Source: Methanoculleus receptaculi
Lineage (GTDB): Archaea > Halobacteriota > Methanomicrobia > Methanomicrobiales > Methanoculleaceae
Direction of reading: 5' to 3'
DNA: 64,000 nucleotides
NCBI RefSeq assembly: GCF_033472595.1
Contig: NZ_CP137642.1
Location: 558,001-622,000, forward strand
The position numbers were made by a program, and so were the translations under genes. Positions 9,665-19,681 of the stretch are shown piece after piece; the first letter of the stretch is position 1; every line of letters begins with the position of its first letter. The notes beneath the pieces are model-generated. The model made no database searches, was not told the origin of the DNA, and worked only from the letters and a program-made list of their open reading frames with translations.

Positions 9665-9797
9665 GCTCTTCCATAAAATATATTTTTATCTTAATATATA
9701 ATGAACATGGATATTTCGCTCCCTAGCAGCAGCGACCAATAAACACTTTCACCCCGCGCACGACAGGCTCTTTTACCTGTGGACAGATGATCCAGTC

Positions 9798-10883
9798 ATG
9801 TCCATTGTGGAGCAGAAACTCTCCAGCCTCACTGCCGCCGGGCAGTTTGACATCTGCGCACCCGGCGAGTGCATCCATGTCCTCTCTACAGCGGCGCACA
9901 TAACTTACAACCGGCGGGCGGGTGGATGCGGCCGGATGCTCAAGGTGCTTCTCAACGGTTATTGCTCCTACGACTGCGCCTACTGTTCCGTCCGGGTAAA
10001 CCGTGAACGACTGGGGTTCTCACCGGATGAGTTTGCCGAAGCCTTCCTTCGCCTCTGGCATGAAGACCTTGTCGGAGGCCTCTTCCTGAGTTCCGGCATC
10101 CCGCACGACGTCGACCTTGTGATGCACGACCTTGTTGAGACGGGGGAGATCCTGCGGTGCAGGGGCTACGACGGTTATCTCCACCTCAAGATCCTTCCCG
10201 GCGCTGCACGGGCGGATATCCATGACGCAGCCAGGGTGGCGGACAGGATCAGCATCAACCTGGAGACCACGTCCTCAGACCGCCTGGGGTGCATAGCCGG
10301 GGTGAAGGATTACCAGCAGGATATCCTGAAACGGCAGGCCTGGGTGGCAGAGGAGAAGCCCGAGGGCCATACAACGCAGCTCGTCATCGGGGCGGCGGAC
10401 GAGACCGATGCAGAGATCCTCTCCTGTCTCGCCGGCCAGTATCGCCGGGTCAGGCCAGCCCGGGTCTACTTCTCGGCGTTCCGCTCCCTTCCCGGAACTC
10501 CTCTCGCAGAGCATCCAGATACACCGGCCTGGCGGGCGCGACGGTGCTACCAGGCCGACTACCTGCTCCGGGATTACGGTTTCACGGCCGACGAACTCAA
10601 GGCTTCTCTCGACGAAGACGGGTTCTTCGAAAACCGCGACCCAAAAGAGGTCATCGCAGCCGATATGATGCCGGTGAACGTAAACACCGCCACAAAGTGG
10701 GATTTACTTCGCGTCCCGGGGATAGGACCGAAGGCAGCAGACAGGATCATCAGACTCCGCAAACAGCGGCCGTTCACCGGTCCGGCCGACCTTGCACGTG
10801 CTGGAATCGGGGGACAGGTCGCCGCACGCCACCTCACCTTCGGCAACCGGAAGGGGACCATCCAGACGAAGTTGATCCTGTAA
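9798..10883 (+). CDS. Radical SAM protein with C-terminal helix-hairpin-helix, putative DNA modification or repair
   Basis: 361 residues. The radical SAM cluster motif is GYCSYDCAYC (Cys x3 Cys x2 Cys) at about residues 55-64. The C-terminus (MPVNVNTATKWDLLRVPGIGPKAADRII) is a helix-hairpin-helix DNA-binding motif followed by a second, weaker one. This combination is the family usually annotated as a putative DNA modification/repair radical SAM protein, commonly paired with a uracil-DNA glycosylase-like partner. No such partner sits next to it here. It is divergent from ablB and convergent with the next gene. Confidence 0.8.
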   Translation: MSIVEQKLSSLTAAGQFDICAPGECIHVLSTAAHITYNRRAGGCGRMLKVLLNGYCSYDCAYCSVRVNRERLGFSPDEFAEAFLRLWHEDLVGGLFLSSGIPHDVDLVMHDLVETGEILRCRGYDGYLHLKILPGAARADIHDAARVADRISINLETTSSDRLGCIAGVKDYQQDILKRQAWVAEEKPEGHTTQLVIGAADETDAEILSCLAGQYRRVRPARVYFSAFRSLPGTPLAEHPDTPAWRARRCYQADYLLRDYGFTADELKASLDEDGFFENRDPKEVIAADMMPVNVNTATKWDLLRVPGIGPKAADRIIRLRKQRPFTGPADLARAGIGGQVAARHLTFGNRKGTIQTKLIL

Positions 10884-10943
10884 GGTGGCCGCCACCTCCC
10901 GGTACGAAGACCGCTCGAAGGGGAGTGGTCTGGCTGGAAACCC

Positions 10944-12251
10944 TTAAACCCCGGCATACCGGAGGATGAGGTCGGTTGCCGCCCGGATCTCCTTTCCCTG
11001 CTTCCTTACCTCGGCAAGGTAAGCGTTGTAGATCTCGTCGTTAACAATCCGGATCCTCTTGCGGAAGAGGTCAGCGTGCATCATCAGGTCTAAACACCGG
11101 GCCTCGCTCTCGGTCAGACCGAGCACCCGGTAGTCACTCTTATGCGGCATAAAAGTCGGATTCTTATGGCGTGGCGTCTTTACCACGAGATCGGCAAGCG
11201 GCGTTCCGGGTATGGGTTCGGCAGCGCTCACAAAGGTGTCGTCAAGCAGGAGGGTGGCGATCAGATCCTTTGTAGCCATGTAATCCCGCTCAGTCTCTCC
11301 CGGATACCCGACAATGAAACTCCCGGCGACATGGAGCCGGTGTTTCCGGCACAGCTTCACCGCCTCCACAACCTGCCTCACCTTCACGCCTTTACCCATC
11401 ATCCGGAGCACCCGGTCGCTCCCCGACTCGATCCCGAAGAAGACCCAGCCGATGGTGTAGCGCTTTATGGCGTCAAGTATCTCGTCGGTGATACAGTCCA
11501 CCCTGATATCCGGGGCGGAGATATTTTTGGGCCCCATCACCTCCGCCATTCCGCGCAGGAGGGCGATGAAGGCGTCCGGGTTCATCTCCCCGTTGCTCGA
11601 ACCGTAGAGCGACCCCGTCCCCCCGGATATAGATAGACGTTTTGCGCCGTGGGCTGCAAAAGCCTTTACCTCCTCGATGATGCTCTCGATCGATCGGCTC
11701 CTGACCCTCCTCCCGAAGAACCGGGGCACCTGGCAGAAGGTGCACCCCCCTATACACCCCCGGTGGGTCTCGATGTAGGCGCTCGCCCCCCGGATACTCT
11801 GGCTGCCTATATCGTCCGGGATCAGGGGCAGCGGGCGCTCGATCGGCGCTGGAGGGGCGGGGGGCGTCACCACAGTTCTGCCGCCATCGAGAAACGCTAT
11901 TCCCGGGAGGTCTGGCGAGACCCCCTCCTCGACCAGACGGACCACCGTCTCCTCACCCTCACCTACGACAACCGCGTCGGGGGCAATCTCACCGAGCACC
12001 ATCTCCGGTGCGGCCGAGACGGGCCCCCCCACGTAGACCCGCCCGCCACGCTCGCGGTGTGCCCGGATCACGTCCCTGATCGCGGGATCGAGGAGGTGCT
12101 GGGTCGAGAAGAGGCTCATAAGCAGGATTGAACCCATAGGAACCTCAGGCGTCCGGGTGAGGGTCACGCGGTGGCCTGCGTCACGAAGAACGCCGCCGAT
12201 CAGCATGGCGCCGTAGGTGTAGATACCGGGGGAGAGGATCGTGATCTCCAT
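10944..12251 (-). CDS. B12-binding radical SAM protein, candidate McrA glutamine C-methyltransferase
   Basis: 435 residues. The N-terminal ~140 residues look like a cobalamin-binding fold (SPGIYTYGAMLIGGVLRDAGH, then VGGPVSAAPEMVLGEI). The radical SAM motif is CIGGCTFC with Cys166, Cys170 and Cys173, followed by RISGGTG-like and FFGIESGSD motifs. The N-terminus and layout match the MJ0865-type family, to which I recall the methylase of the McrA active-site glutamine (MgmA) belongs. McrA in this window has the target Gln418, which supports that reading. The distance from mcr and the lack of a search leave it a candidate. Confidence 0.6.
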   Translation of the reverse strand: MEITILSPGIYTYGAMLIGGVLRDAGHRVTLTRTPEVPMGSILLMSLFSTQHLLDPAIRDVIRAHRERGGRVYVGGPVSAAPEMVLGEIAPDAVVVGEGEETVVRLVEEGVSPDLPGIAFLDGGRTVVTPPAPPAPIERPLPLIPDDIGSQSIRGASAYIETHRGCIGGCTFCQVPRFFGRRVRSRSIESIIEEVKAFAAHGAKRLSISGGTGSLYGSSNGEMNPDAFIALLRGMAEVMGPKNISAPDIRVDCITDEILDAIKRYTIGWVFFGIESGSDRVLRMMGKGVKVRQVVEAVKLCRKHRLHVAGSFIVGYPGETERDYMATKDLIATLLLDDTFVSAAEPIPGTPLADLVVKTPRHKNPTFMPHKSDYRVLGLTESEARCLDLMMHADLFRKRIRIVNDEIYNAYLAEVRKQGKEIRAATDLILRYAGV

Positions 12252-12337
12252 GATACAGTTATCGCCCTGACAGTATACAAAAGGTGGTGGTGTCCCGTCT
12301 CACTGCGGTGCAACCAAGTCCGATGACCCGCTCTCCC

Positions 12338-13411
12338 TCAGGGTGTCTTCTCCCCTACCCGGCGGGCGTAGTGGGTGATCGCCCACCCTAGAAGCGCCGT
12401 CGCAGCCGCGACCAGTGCCAGGACATACCAGTGGATCGGGCCGATGGAGTCCACCGCCAGCCTTACAACGAGGTTTAAGGGGTTGTAGGGGACTGCCATG
12501 ACAAAGAGGAGGGCCACCACGAGCGCCGTCGAGAATATGAACTGGGCACTCGTCCTCTCACGGTAATGGAGCGCGACGAGCGCCCCGAGCAGTATGAGGA
12601 CGAGACCGGACGTCGAGACGTGGAGGAGGATCGCCGTGGCGTTATCCACCGGGATGCCGTTTAGCCAGAGGAGGATGAGCCAGGCGCCCGCCTGGACAGG
12701 AACCAGAACCTCGCAGGCGGCAATCTTTCCCCAGATCACCTCCGTGAACATGATCGGTGTCGAGAGCAGGGTCTCGAGCGTCTGCCGCTGGTACTCCTCC
12801 GTGATCAGGTCGATGATCAGGGCCGCCGATACGATCGCCGGGAGGAAGACAAGCAGCGGGATGAGGAGACCGTAGACAAACTCAAAGAAACTCTCACCGC
12901 CCCCGGAGTCCGGGAAGTTCAACTCCACAGGTGAGTAGATCAGCCGGTCGGCCCGGGTCTCACGGAGTTGTTCCTCGTAACCCTGGAGAACCTCTTTTAT
13001 CTTGACGTTGACGACACCCGACTGAAGGTCGTTCTGGATGAGATAGAGCGTTACTGTGATCGGACCTTCAGCGTCGGGAGGTGTCTGCGGGACGTATACC
13101 ACCGCCGAGACCATCCGCTCGCGCAGTGCCGCAAGCGCCGCACCGAGATCCATCCTGTAAAGGATGAGATCGTCTCGTTCTCCAAACTCATCGATCAGCG
13201 GTGATTCCGCCCCGGCGTAACCGACTCTGTAGGTGACCGTTGAGTAGCCCTCGATAGCCTCGGGGTCATACATCGCGGTGAGTCCAACCATCAAGAACGA
13301 CGAGAACATCGCTATGAAGACCTGGAGGAGGATCGCAAAGACGATAGTCTTCTCCGATGACAGCCCGGCGATCTCTTTCTTTGCAATCAGATAGATATGA
13401 CGCCTCTTCAA
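12338..13411 (-). CDS. ABC-2 type transporter permease
   Basis: 357 residues with the ABC-2 permease layout: one membrane helix near residues 22-44, a soluble external segment of about 130 residues, and five or six helices from about residue 185 to the end. The start of the membrane block (SAALIIDLITEEYQRQTLETLLSTP) is the characteristic ABC-2 cytoplasmic segment. Its ATG overlaps the stop of the longer permease upstream by 4 bp, so the two form one transcript. The matching ATPase is divergent at 15294. Substrate unknown. Confidence 0.88.
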   Translation of the reverse strand: MKRRHIYLIAKKEIAGLSSEKTIVFAILLQVFIAMFSSFLMVGLTAMYDPEAIEGYSTVTYRVGYAGAESPLIDEFGERDDLILYRMDLGAALAALRERMVSAVVYVPQTPPDAEGPITVTLYLIQNDLQSGVVNVKIKEVLQGYEEQLRETRADRLIYSPVELNFPDSGGGESFFEFVYGLLIPLLVFLPAIVSAALIIDLITEEYQRQTLETLLSTPIMFTEVIWGKIAACEVLVPVQAGAWLILLWLNGIPVDNATAILLHVSTSGLVLILLGALVALHYRERTSAQFIFSTALVVALLFVMAVPYNPLNLVVRLAVDSIGPIHWYVLALVAAATALLGWAITHYARRVGEKTP

Positions 13412-15213
13412 AGGAGCATCCCCCCGATGAAGTAGAGGTTGTAGAGACTGTGGACCATACCTGCAGCAACGATTCCCGGCGCATAGGCGCGCCGCCCCCC
13501 GAGCAGCAGGAACCCCCCGGTGATCAGCACCCCGGCGATGTGGAGGAGGAGCGGCATCCAGAGCGCCTGGAGAGAGAGGAAGAGGATGCTCCCGAAGATC
13601 GATTCGGTGATCTGGGCAAGCGTGGCAAAGAGAAGGAGTTTTTCGCCGACAAGGAACCCGAGGCCTGTGACCGTTGCCCCGACGAGAAGGTTTCCCGGCG
13701 TGAGGAAACCGGGCCGATCCCTGACTATAGCGTAAAGCCCTATCGATTTTGCAAACTCCTCGATGACCGCGGCAGTGATCGTCAACAGGAGGAGAGAGAG
13801 CGGCATGGGGATGTTGAAGAAGAGGACGAGCGTCAGCATCTCGGCCATGAAGACGAACGGGATCATGAATGCGGCAAGCAGGAAGAGCGAGAAGTGCGGG
13901 TGGTTCCGGCTGATCCCGGTCGATATGAAGTCAACAACCCGTGATATCAGGCGTATCTCCGAGAAGAGGTGTTCTTCCCGGAAGTTTGCAATCCCGAGAT
14001 AGAAGAGGATGATGCTCGTTGCAAAGAAGAGCGCGGTCGAGTAGATGTACTCCATCGCGGTGAACCCGTCACCCTGGATTGCAATCACGACCAGGGTGAG
14101 AGGGGAGACGATGCTGATGACGTGGGTGTTTGCAAATACCGTCGGGAAGAAGAGGTATGACGTGGCGACGGTCGAGAAGAAGATCGAGACAAAGGAGAGT
14201 TCTTTGAAACTCCGGGACGTCATCCCTATGATGAGGGCGTTTGCCAGGAAGAAGAGGATGACCGGGACGAGCGGAAGGAGGATCGTAAGCGGCGCCCTGG
14301 CAAGGAGGGTGATCGCGGCCGCGATCAGGATCATGATCGTGAAGTAGGGAAGGGCCTTTCCTACGACGATCGCCACGGGACGGAGGGGGGTGGAGAGGAG
14401 CGCCTCACCTGCGCGTCCCACCCTCTCGTTCATCACACTCATCATGAAGAACTGGGAGGTGAAGTAGAGCGGGAATATGAAGACGAAGACCAGGATGATG
14501 GTATCAAACGGCAGCGGCAAAGAGAGTTCTGAGGGTGTCAGGAGTCTGTCTGTGGCGGACTCGCCAGAGATGAGAGATGTGTAGCGCTTGAGGGGCTGAC
14601 CATCCCCGGCCTCCACGAGATGCTCCCTGAGTTCTTCCTCGGTTGTGAGCCTGCCCTGGGATGGAGGTGTCACCTCCTCGACCGGGAGAGATGGAGATGG
14701 GGGTCTCCTCGTCTCCACGGGGGCGCCGACCTGCTGGCCGCTCTGGGTCGCAAGGAAATCGATCTCGCTCTTCACGTACTGGAGATCGATCCAGAGAGGA
14801 TAGGCGGCGAAGAGGTCGGGTTCCGCTGCCGCCACGCTTGCAACGTAACTCTCGTAATCGCGCTCGAGCGTATTTAATGCCGCACGCCCTTTATCCGTGT
14901 CAGCAGCGTAGACCTCCCCGTTTATGATGACGATATCGTAGGAAAACCTGTTCTCCCAGAGCGACGCTGCATCATCCTGGTATGTGGCAAACCGGGTGTC
15001 GGATGCGACTATACTGGCCGTGCCGGGGTCATCAACGCCGATCCGGTACATCCCGTCCTGTAGATGGAGACCGCTCTCTGCGGCAAATGCCGTCACCAGC
15101 ACCAGGAGGAGAAGAAGCCCCACAGCAATAGGCAGGATGCCTCTCCCCATCGTGGTCATGGATCGCTTTATCTCCCATGTGGCGATCGTCCGGATTGAGG
15201 AGATAAGACTCAT
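13408..15213 (-). CDS. ABC-2 permease fused to a PrsW-like intramembrane protease domain
   Basis: 601 residues. Residues about 20-430 form an ABC-2 permease: helix at 23-45, external segment to about 225, then a membrane block that includes the MSVMNERVGRAGEALLSTPL cytoplasmic segment. Residues about 435-601 form a second membrane domain with AAVIEEFAKSIGLY, GFLVGEK, LLHIAGV and MVHSLYN. The EExxK motif with later His residues is typical of the PrsW/CPBP-type intramembrane proteases. First gene of a two-gene unit with the smaller permease; divergent from the ATPase gene. Confidence 0.85.
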   Translation of the reverse strand: MSLISSIRTIATWEIKRSMTTMGRGILPIAVGLLLLLVLVTAFAAESGLHLQDGMYRIGVDDPGTASIVASDTRFATYQDDAASLWENRFSYDIVIINGEVYAADTDKGRAALNTLERDYESYVASVAAAEPDLFAAYPLWIDLQYVKSEIDFLATQSGQQVGAPVETRRPPSPSLPVEEVTPPSQGRLTTEEELREHLVEAGDGQPLKRYTSLISGESATDRLLTPSELSLPLPFDTIILVFVFIFPLYFTSQFFMMSVMNERVGRAGEALLSTPLRPVAIVVGKALPYFTIMILIAAAITLLARAPLTILLPLVPVILFFLANALIIGMTSRSFKELSFVSIFFSTVATSYLFFPTVFANTHVISIVSPLTLVVIAIQGDGFTAMEYIYSTALFFATSIILFYLGIANFREEHLFSEIRLISRVVDFISTGISRNHPHFSLFLLAAFMIPFVFMAEMLTLVLFFNIPMPLSLLLLTITAAVIEEFAKSIGLYAIVRDRPGFLTPGNLLVGATVTGLGFLVGEKLLLFATLAQITESIFGSILFLSLQALWMPLLLHIAGVLITGGFLLLGGRRAYAPGIVAAGMVHSLYNLYFIGGMLL

Positions 15214-15293
15214 GGTGATCCCGGAGGGTGTCTGAGAGGCATATTTCTGTAGGGCAACCTATTAGTAGGCATCGGAGACAAAAGAGATACCGG

Positions 15294-16181
15294 ATGATAG
15301 CGGCCCGCAATCTTGTCAAGTATTATGGCGAGTTCCCGGCCCTCGACGGCGTCTCGTTTGACCTTGACGATGGGGAGATCTTCGGGGTGATCGGGCATAA
15401 CGGCGCGGGCAAGACCACTCTTTTAAAGATCATGGCCGGACTTATCTCGCCGACGGCGGGCAGTCTTGTCATAAATGGGATCGACGTTGTTAAAAGACCG
15501 CTCGATCTGAAACGGAACCTTGGATACCTGCCGGAAGAGTCCAGGCTCTACGAGACTATGAGCGTTGAGGCGTACCTTGCGTTCTTCGGTGAGATCTACG
15601 GTCTTCCAGCAGACGTGATCCGGAAACGGTCGATGGAACTCCTCGACGAACTCATGCTGGATCCCGATGGCAAGAAGATCGGTGAACTCTCGAAAGGGAT
15701 GAAGCGGAAGGTCGCAATAGCGCGATCGCTGATCCACGATCCGGACCTGCTCATATACGACGAACCCACCTCCGGCCTCGACCCCATGACCTCACGCTCG
15801 GTGCTCGACTACATCAAGGGGCTGCGCAATCAGGGCAAGACGGTGGTCTTCTCCGCCCACAACCTCTTCCAGGTGGAAGAGGCCTGCGATCTCGTCCTGA
15901 TCCTGCGCCGGGGGAAGGTGGTGGCAAAAGGCAGCATGCACGAACTCCGGGAGGCATTTGGCTCGATTACCTACCAGATCTTCTTCAGGATCCCCGATCC
16001 CGCGACGTTTTCAACCCCGGTCAGTTACATCGCCTCCAATGGCCGCTACATGGCAGAGGCGCACAGCATCGAAGACCTTAACAGGATGACCGCGACGCTT
16101 GCGGCCGCCGGCGCAACGATAGAGCGGATCGAGTCGCACTACCCGACACTTGAAGAGATGTTGTTAAAGATCGGGCAGTGA
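15294..16181 (+). CDS. ABC transporter ATP-binding protein
   Basis: 295 residues with the ATG at 15294 (MIAARNLVKYYGEFPALDG); the frame is open upstream but the ABC domain starts here. Walker A is GHNGAGKTT (about residues 37-45), the signature is LSKGMKRK, Walker B is LLIYDEPTSGLDP, and the switch His is in VFSAHNLFQVEEA. About 70 C-terminal residues form an accessory domain. It powers the two divergent permeases across an 80-bp shared promoter region (15214-15293), most likely as an exporter or resistance-type system. Confidence 0.92.
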   Translation: MIAARNLVKYYGEFPALDGVSFDLDDGEIFGVIGHNGAGKTTLLKIMAGLISPTAGSLVINGIDVVKRPLDLKRNLGYLPEESRLYETMSVEAYLAFFGEIYGLPADVIRKRSMELLDELMLDPDGKKIGELSKGMKRKVAIARSLIHDPDLLIYDEPTSGLDPMTSRSVLDYIKGLRNQGKTVVFSAHNLFQVEEACDLVLILRRGKVVAKGSMHELREAFGSITYQIFFRIPDPATFSTPVSYIASNGRYMAEAHSIEDLNRMTATLAAAGATIERIESHYPTLEEMLLKIGQ

Positions 16182-16297
16182 GTTGCCCGCCGCCCTCAAA
16201 GGGACGACGGGAGGAGGGCGGGTTTGTACACCGGAATCGTTGTCCCCCCGTGCAAATTGGATTATCCGGGGCAATTTAGAGGTATAGCCACAGGGAA

Positions 16298-16305
16298 ACT
16301 TTTAA
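16298..16305 (+). promoter_or_regulatory. TATA box upstream of the U32 gene
   Basis: TTTTAAAT in an otherwise GC-rich intergenic stretch, preceded by a purine-rich GGGAAAC that fits a BRE. Transcription would start near 16325, about 45 bp before the ATG at 16371. Confidence 0.5.
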
Positions 16306-16370
16306 ATGGGACACACACCTGCGCCGCTGGAACGAGTATATAGGCATCCGGGGCGAAACCTAACATAGAG

Positions 16371-18908
16371 ATGCCGTACTATCATCTTCGTGGTGCAGGG
16401 TTGCCAGAACTGCTTGCGCCGGCGGGGTCTCCTGAGGCTCTGGCTGCAGCGGTCAGCGCTGGTGCCGATGCCGTCTACCTTGCCGGGAGACGGTTCGGTG
16501 CCCGGCACTACGCGGCGAACTTCTCGGAGGAGGAACTCGTCTCCGCCATTGATTACGCCCACCTGCGCGGTGTCAGGGTCTATGTCACCGTGAACATCCT
16601 GGTCAGGGATGCAGAACTCTCCGATCTGGCCCGATACCTGAACCGTCTCTACGAGATCGGAGCAGACGCCGTCCTGGTTCAGGATCCCGGTGTGGCGGCG
16701 CTTGCACGGGAGGTCGTCCCGGACCTTCCACTCCACGCATCCACCCAGATGACGATACACAACCGTGAAGGCGTTCTGAGGGCCGCTGGAAAAGGCTTCT
16801 CCAGGGTGGTTCTGGCGCGGGAACTCACCATTCCAGAAATCGAAGATATAGCGGCCGATCCCGGTGCAGGAGGGGTGGGTCTTGAGGTCTTCGCCCACGG
16901 TGCCCTCTGCTACTCTTACTCCGGTCAGTGCCTCCTCTCCTCGGTCATCGGCGGCCGCAGCGGGAACCGCGGGATGTGCGCCCAACCGTGCCGGAAACCC
17001 TACCGGCTCGTGACCGCCGGGGTGGACGAATACGGTCGGCCGGGAGATCTGGAGCCCCTCCCCGTGAATGACCGATACCTTCTATCTACGCGGGACCTCT
17101 GCGTCTATCCCTACCTCGATAGGCTGGTGCGGGCACCGGTGGCCTCGCTAAAGATCGAGGGCAGGATGCGTTCTCCCGCCTACGTCGCCATCGTGACCCG
17201 GATCTACCGGCGCGCTCTCGATGCGATCGCCGCCGGCGGCGACTGGTCGCCATCAAGGGAGGATCTGCGGGACCTGGCGCTCGCGTTCAACCGGGAGTTC
17301 ACGGAGGGCTACATCCTCGGCGCCCGCGATATCATGGCCCGCGACCGGCCCGGGAACCGGGGGCTCTACCTGGGACGGGTCACCGGTTACGATCCGCGGA
17401 GAGGGGAGGCAACCGTCCGCCTTGCCGGGGATATCGTGCCCCGTTCAGGCGACGGGCTGGTCTTCTGCACAGATGACCCCGCGATGGATGTGGGAGCGGT
17501 TGTCCGGGGGGCAGCCGCCGTCAGGAACGGCACGCTGCGACTCAGCGTCCCTGCGCCGGTAACGCCCGGTGCACGGGTCTTCCTCACAAAGAGCATGGAT
17601 CTTGAGGACGGGGCAAAGAGGATAATGGAGGCGGCCCCTGAACCGCTGCAACTAGATCTCCTGGTCACCTGGGATGGAGCGACGCCCTGCCTGGAGGCGG
17701 TCGTCGAGTTGCCGGGTGGTAAACCACTCGGGGTGCGTTACCGCCCCGATCTCCGGATGGATGCGGCACGGAACCGGCCGCTGACCGAGGAGCAGATATC
17801 CGCACAGTTCGGGAAGACCGGGGGGACGCCGTTTGTGATAAGGAGCATGGATATCCGCTACCCGGGCGGCCTCTTTGCCCCGCTCGGAGAGTTGAACCGC
17901 GTCCGGCGGGAGTTTCTTGAGGCCGTCAAGGAGATCCTCCTTGCCGCGCGACGCCCGGACGCGGAGGCGGTTCATGCGGCCCGGCAACGGCTTGAAAGGG
18001 CGCTCACCAGGATGGAACAAGCAGCGGCGCTCAACCGGGGACGCAGCGTCCCGTCGGTCTCGGTCTACACCGACGCCCTGGAGGGTGTGGAGGCTGCTGT
18101 CAGTGGAGGGGCGGGGACGGTCTACCTGGAAGTGGCCGCCGTTCCCTCTCTCCTCAAAGAGGCTGCCAGCGTCTGCCGGGACGGCGGTGCGGAGGTTGTC
18201 TGGAAATGGCCTGCAATCACCCGGCGGACGTTCCTGGACGCGGCGACGCCCATCCTGCCGTCGCTATACGGGGCAGGCGTTAGCGGGGTGATGGTGAGCG
18301 GGATGGGCGCTGCTGATGCTGTGAGGCGGGCCGAACCGCGGATGAACCTCTACGGCGCCGCCGGACTGAACCTCTGGAACCATCGCACCGCCGCGAGACT
18401 GGATGGGCTGTTCCTGCGGTGCACGGCATCCCCGGAACTCCCGGCCGACGACCTCGCCGGGCTTGCAGCCTCGACCGGCGGGACGCTGGAGCTCGAGGTG
18501 CTGGTCCAGGGCAGCATCGAGGCAATGGTGAGCGAGGACCGGCTGGTGGGAGGCGTCGCCGGCGAAGCAGGTTGCAGCAGAGGGTTTATCGGGCTGCAGG
18601 ATGGGCGCAACCGGGTATTCCCGCTCAGGTGTGACTGTGAGGGCAGGACTCACATCGCAAACGCGGTTGAGACCTGCCTGATCGACCACCTCCCGGAGAT
18701 TGCGGAGATGGGTATAGACTCCGTTGCCATCGATGCACGGGGCCGGGGCCCCCGCTACGCCGGGGAGATGGCCCGCTTCTACCGGGCCGCGGTCGATGCT
18801 GTGGCCCGTGGGGACTTCGGTCTACTGCCCGGGCTCAGGAACGAGGTGAAACGGCGGGCTCTCGGCGGCATCACCGGCGGGCATTTTGTCAGGGGTATTG
18901 AGGGTTGA
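16371..18908 (+). CDS. U32 family peptidase / RNA-hydroxylase-like protein
   Basis: 845 residues. The N-terminal domain starts [21 protein letters not shown] and [16 protein letters not shown], the standard U32 opening. Conserved cysteines are in [16 protein letters not shown] and [13 protein letters not shown]; a further Cys-rich region near the C-terminus ([17 protein letters not shown]) completes the usual set of four. Bacterial relatives such as RlhA (YdcP) hydroxylate 23S rRNA and TrhP acts on tRNA. The long C-terminal half matches the DUF3656-type extension. The following tpiA is on the same strand and may be cotranscribed. Confidence 0.85.
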   Translation: MPYYHLRGAGLPELLAPAGSPEALAAAVSAGADAVYLAGRRFGARHYAANFSEEELVSAIDYAHLRGVRVYVTVNILVRDAELSDLARYLNRLYEIGADAVLVQDPGVAALAREVVPDLPLHASTQMTIHNREGVLRAAGKGFSRVVLARELTIPEIEDIAADPGAGGVGLEVFAHGALCYSYSGQCLLSSVIGGRSGNRGMCAQPCRKPYRLVTAGVDEYGRPGDLEPLPVNDRYLLSTRDLCVYPYLDRLVRAPVASLKIEGRMRSPAYVAIVTRIYRRALDAIAAGGDWSPSREDLRDLALAFNREFTEGYILGARDIMARDRPGNRGLYLGRVTGYDPRRGEATVRLAGDIVPRSGDGLVFCTDDPAMDVGAVVRGAAAVRNGTLRLSVPAPVTPGARVFLTKSMDLEDGAKRIMEAAPEPLQLDLLVTWDGATPCLEAVVELPGGKPLGVRYRPDLRMDAARNRPLTEEQISAQFGKTGGTPFVIRSMDIRYPGGLFAPLGELNRVRREFLEAVKEILLAARRPDAEAVHAARQRLERALTRMEQAAALNRGRSVPSVSVYTDALEGVEAAVSGGAGTVYLEVAAVPSLLKEAASVCRDGGAEVVWKWPAITRRTFLDAATPILPSLYGAGVSGVMVSGMGAADAVRRAEPRMNLYGAAGLNLWNHRTAARLDGLFLRCTASPELPADDLAGLAASTGGTLELEVLVQGSIEAMVSEDRLVGGVAGEAGCSRGFIGLQDGRNRVFPLRCDCEGRTHIANAVETCLIDHLPEIAEMGIDSVAIDARGRGPRYAGEMARFYRAAVDAVARGDFGLLPGLRNEVKRRALGGITGGHFVRGIEG

Positions 18909-19000
18909 TGGTCGTCCCGCAGGATTGGTTGGGGTTGATGAAAGACCGCGGGCCTGCATCAGAGTTAATACAGGGTGGAGCAACCTATCAGGCAGACGTG

Positions 19001-19675
19001 ATGGATATGGATTCGCCGTTCATCCTGATCAACCTCAAGACCTACAAGGAAGGTATGGGCAGCAACGCCCATCGGATAGCTGCTGCGGCCGAGACCGTGG
19101 CAAAAGAGAGCGGTGTCGTCATCGGCATCGCGCCGACCTTCACCGAACTCCACCCGATGAGCCACCACTACTCGATCCCGGTCTACGCCCAGCATATCGA
19201 CCCGATCAGCCCTGGTGCCCATACCGGTCATATTCTTCCGGAATCTGTCCGGTCTGCGGGTGCCCGTGGCACCCTGATCAACCACTCCGAGCGCCGTCTC
19301 ACCCTTGCGGATATCGACGCCTGTCTGCAGGCTGCCAGGAGGCTCCGCCTTGAGTCGGTCGTCTGCACAAACAACGATGCTACCAGCGCTGCCGCCGCAG
19401 CGCTCGGCCCCGACTACGTGGCGATCGAACCCCCCGAGCTGATCGGGAGCGGGGTATCGGTCTCAAAGGCCGATCCCGGTATAATCGAGCGTTCCGTCAA
19501 CGCAGTCCTGGGGGTTAACCCGAACGTAAAAGTCCTGACGGGGGCAGGGATCCAGTCCGGCGAGTGCGTGAAGATCGCCATCGATCTCGGGACATGCGGC
19601 GTTCTCCTTGCCTCGAGCGTGGTCAAGGCTGAAGACCCCGAATCAGTCCTCCGCGACCTGGTCTCCCTGATCTGA
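19001..19675 (+). CDS. tpiA: Triose-phosphate isomerase, archaeal type
   Basis: Interconverts dihydroxyacetone phosphate and glyceraldehyde 3-phosphate. With the ATG at 19001 the protein has 224 residues, the short archaeal length; the open frame extends to 18905 but the added N-terminus is not family-like. Active-site residues are Lys in LINLKTYK, His in LINHSERR and Glu in AIEPPELIG; the phosphate loop is LTGAGIQSG and GVLLASSVV. The ATG at 19007 is an equally good start. It converges with the HTH-CBS regulator, 6 bp apart. Confidence 0.93.
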   Translation: MDMDSPFILINLKTYKEGMGSNAHRIAAAAETVAKESGVVIGIAPTFTELHPMSHHYSIPVYAQHIDPISPGAHTGHILPESVRSAGARGTLINHSERRLTLADIDACLQAARRLRLESVVCTNNDATSAAAAALGPDYVAIEPPELIGSGVSVSKADPGIIERSVNAVLGVNPNVKVLTGAGIQSGECVKIAIDLGTCGVLLASSVVKAEDPESVLRDLVSLI

Positions 19676-19681
19676 ATACAT

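Noticed and set aside
9798-10883. Lysine 2,3-aminomutase partner of ablB
   Set aside because: It is a radical SAM enzyme next to ablB, but it lacks PLP and lysine-binding motifs and ends in a helix-hairpin-helix. The real ablA remnant is at 46.9-49.7 kb.
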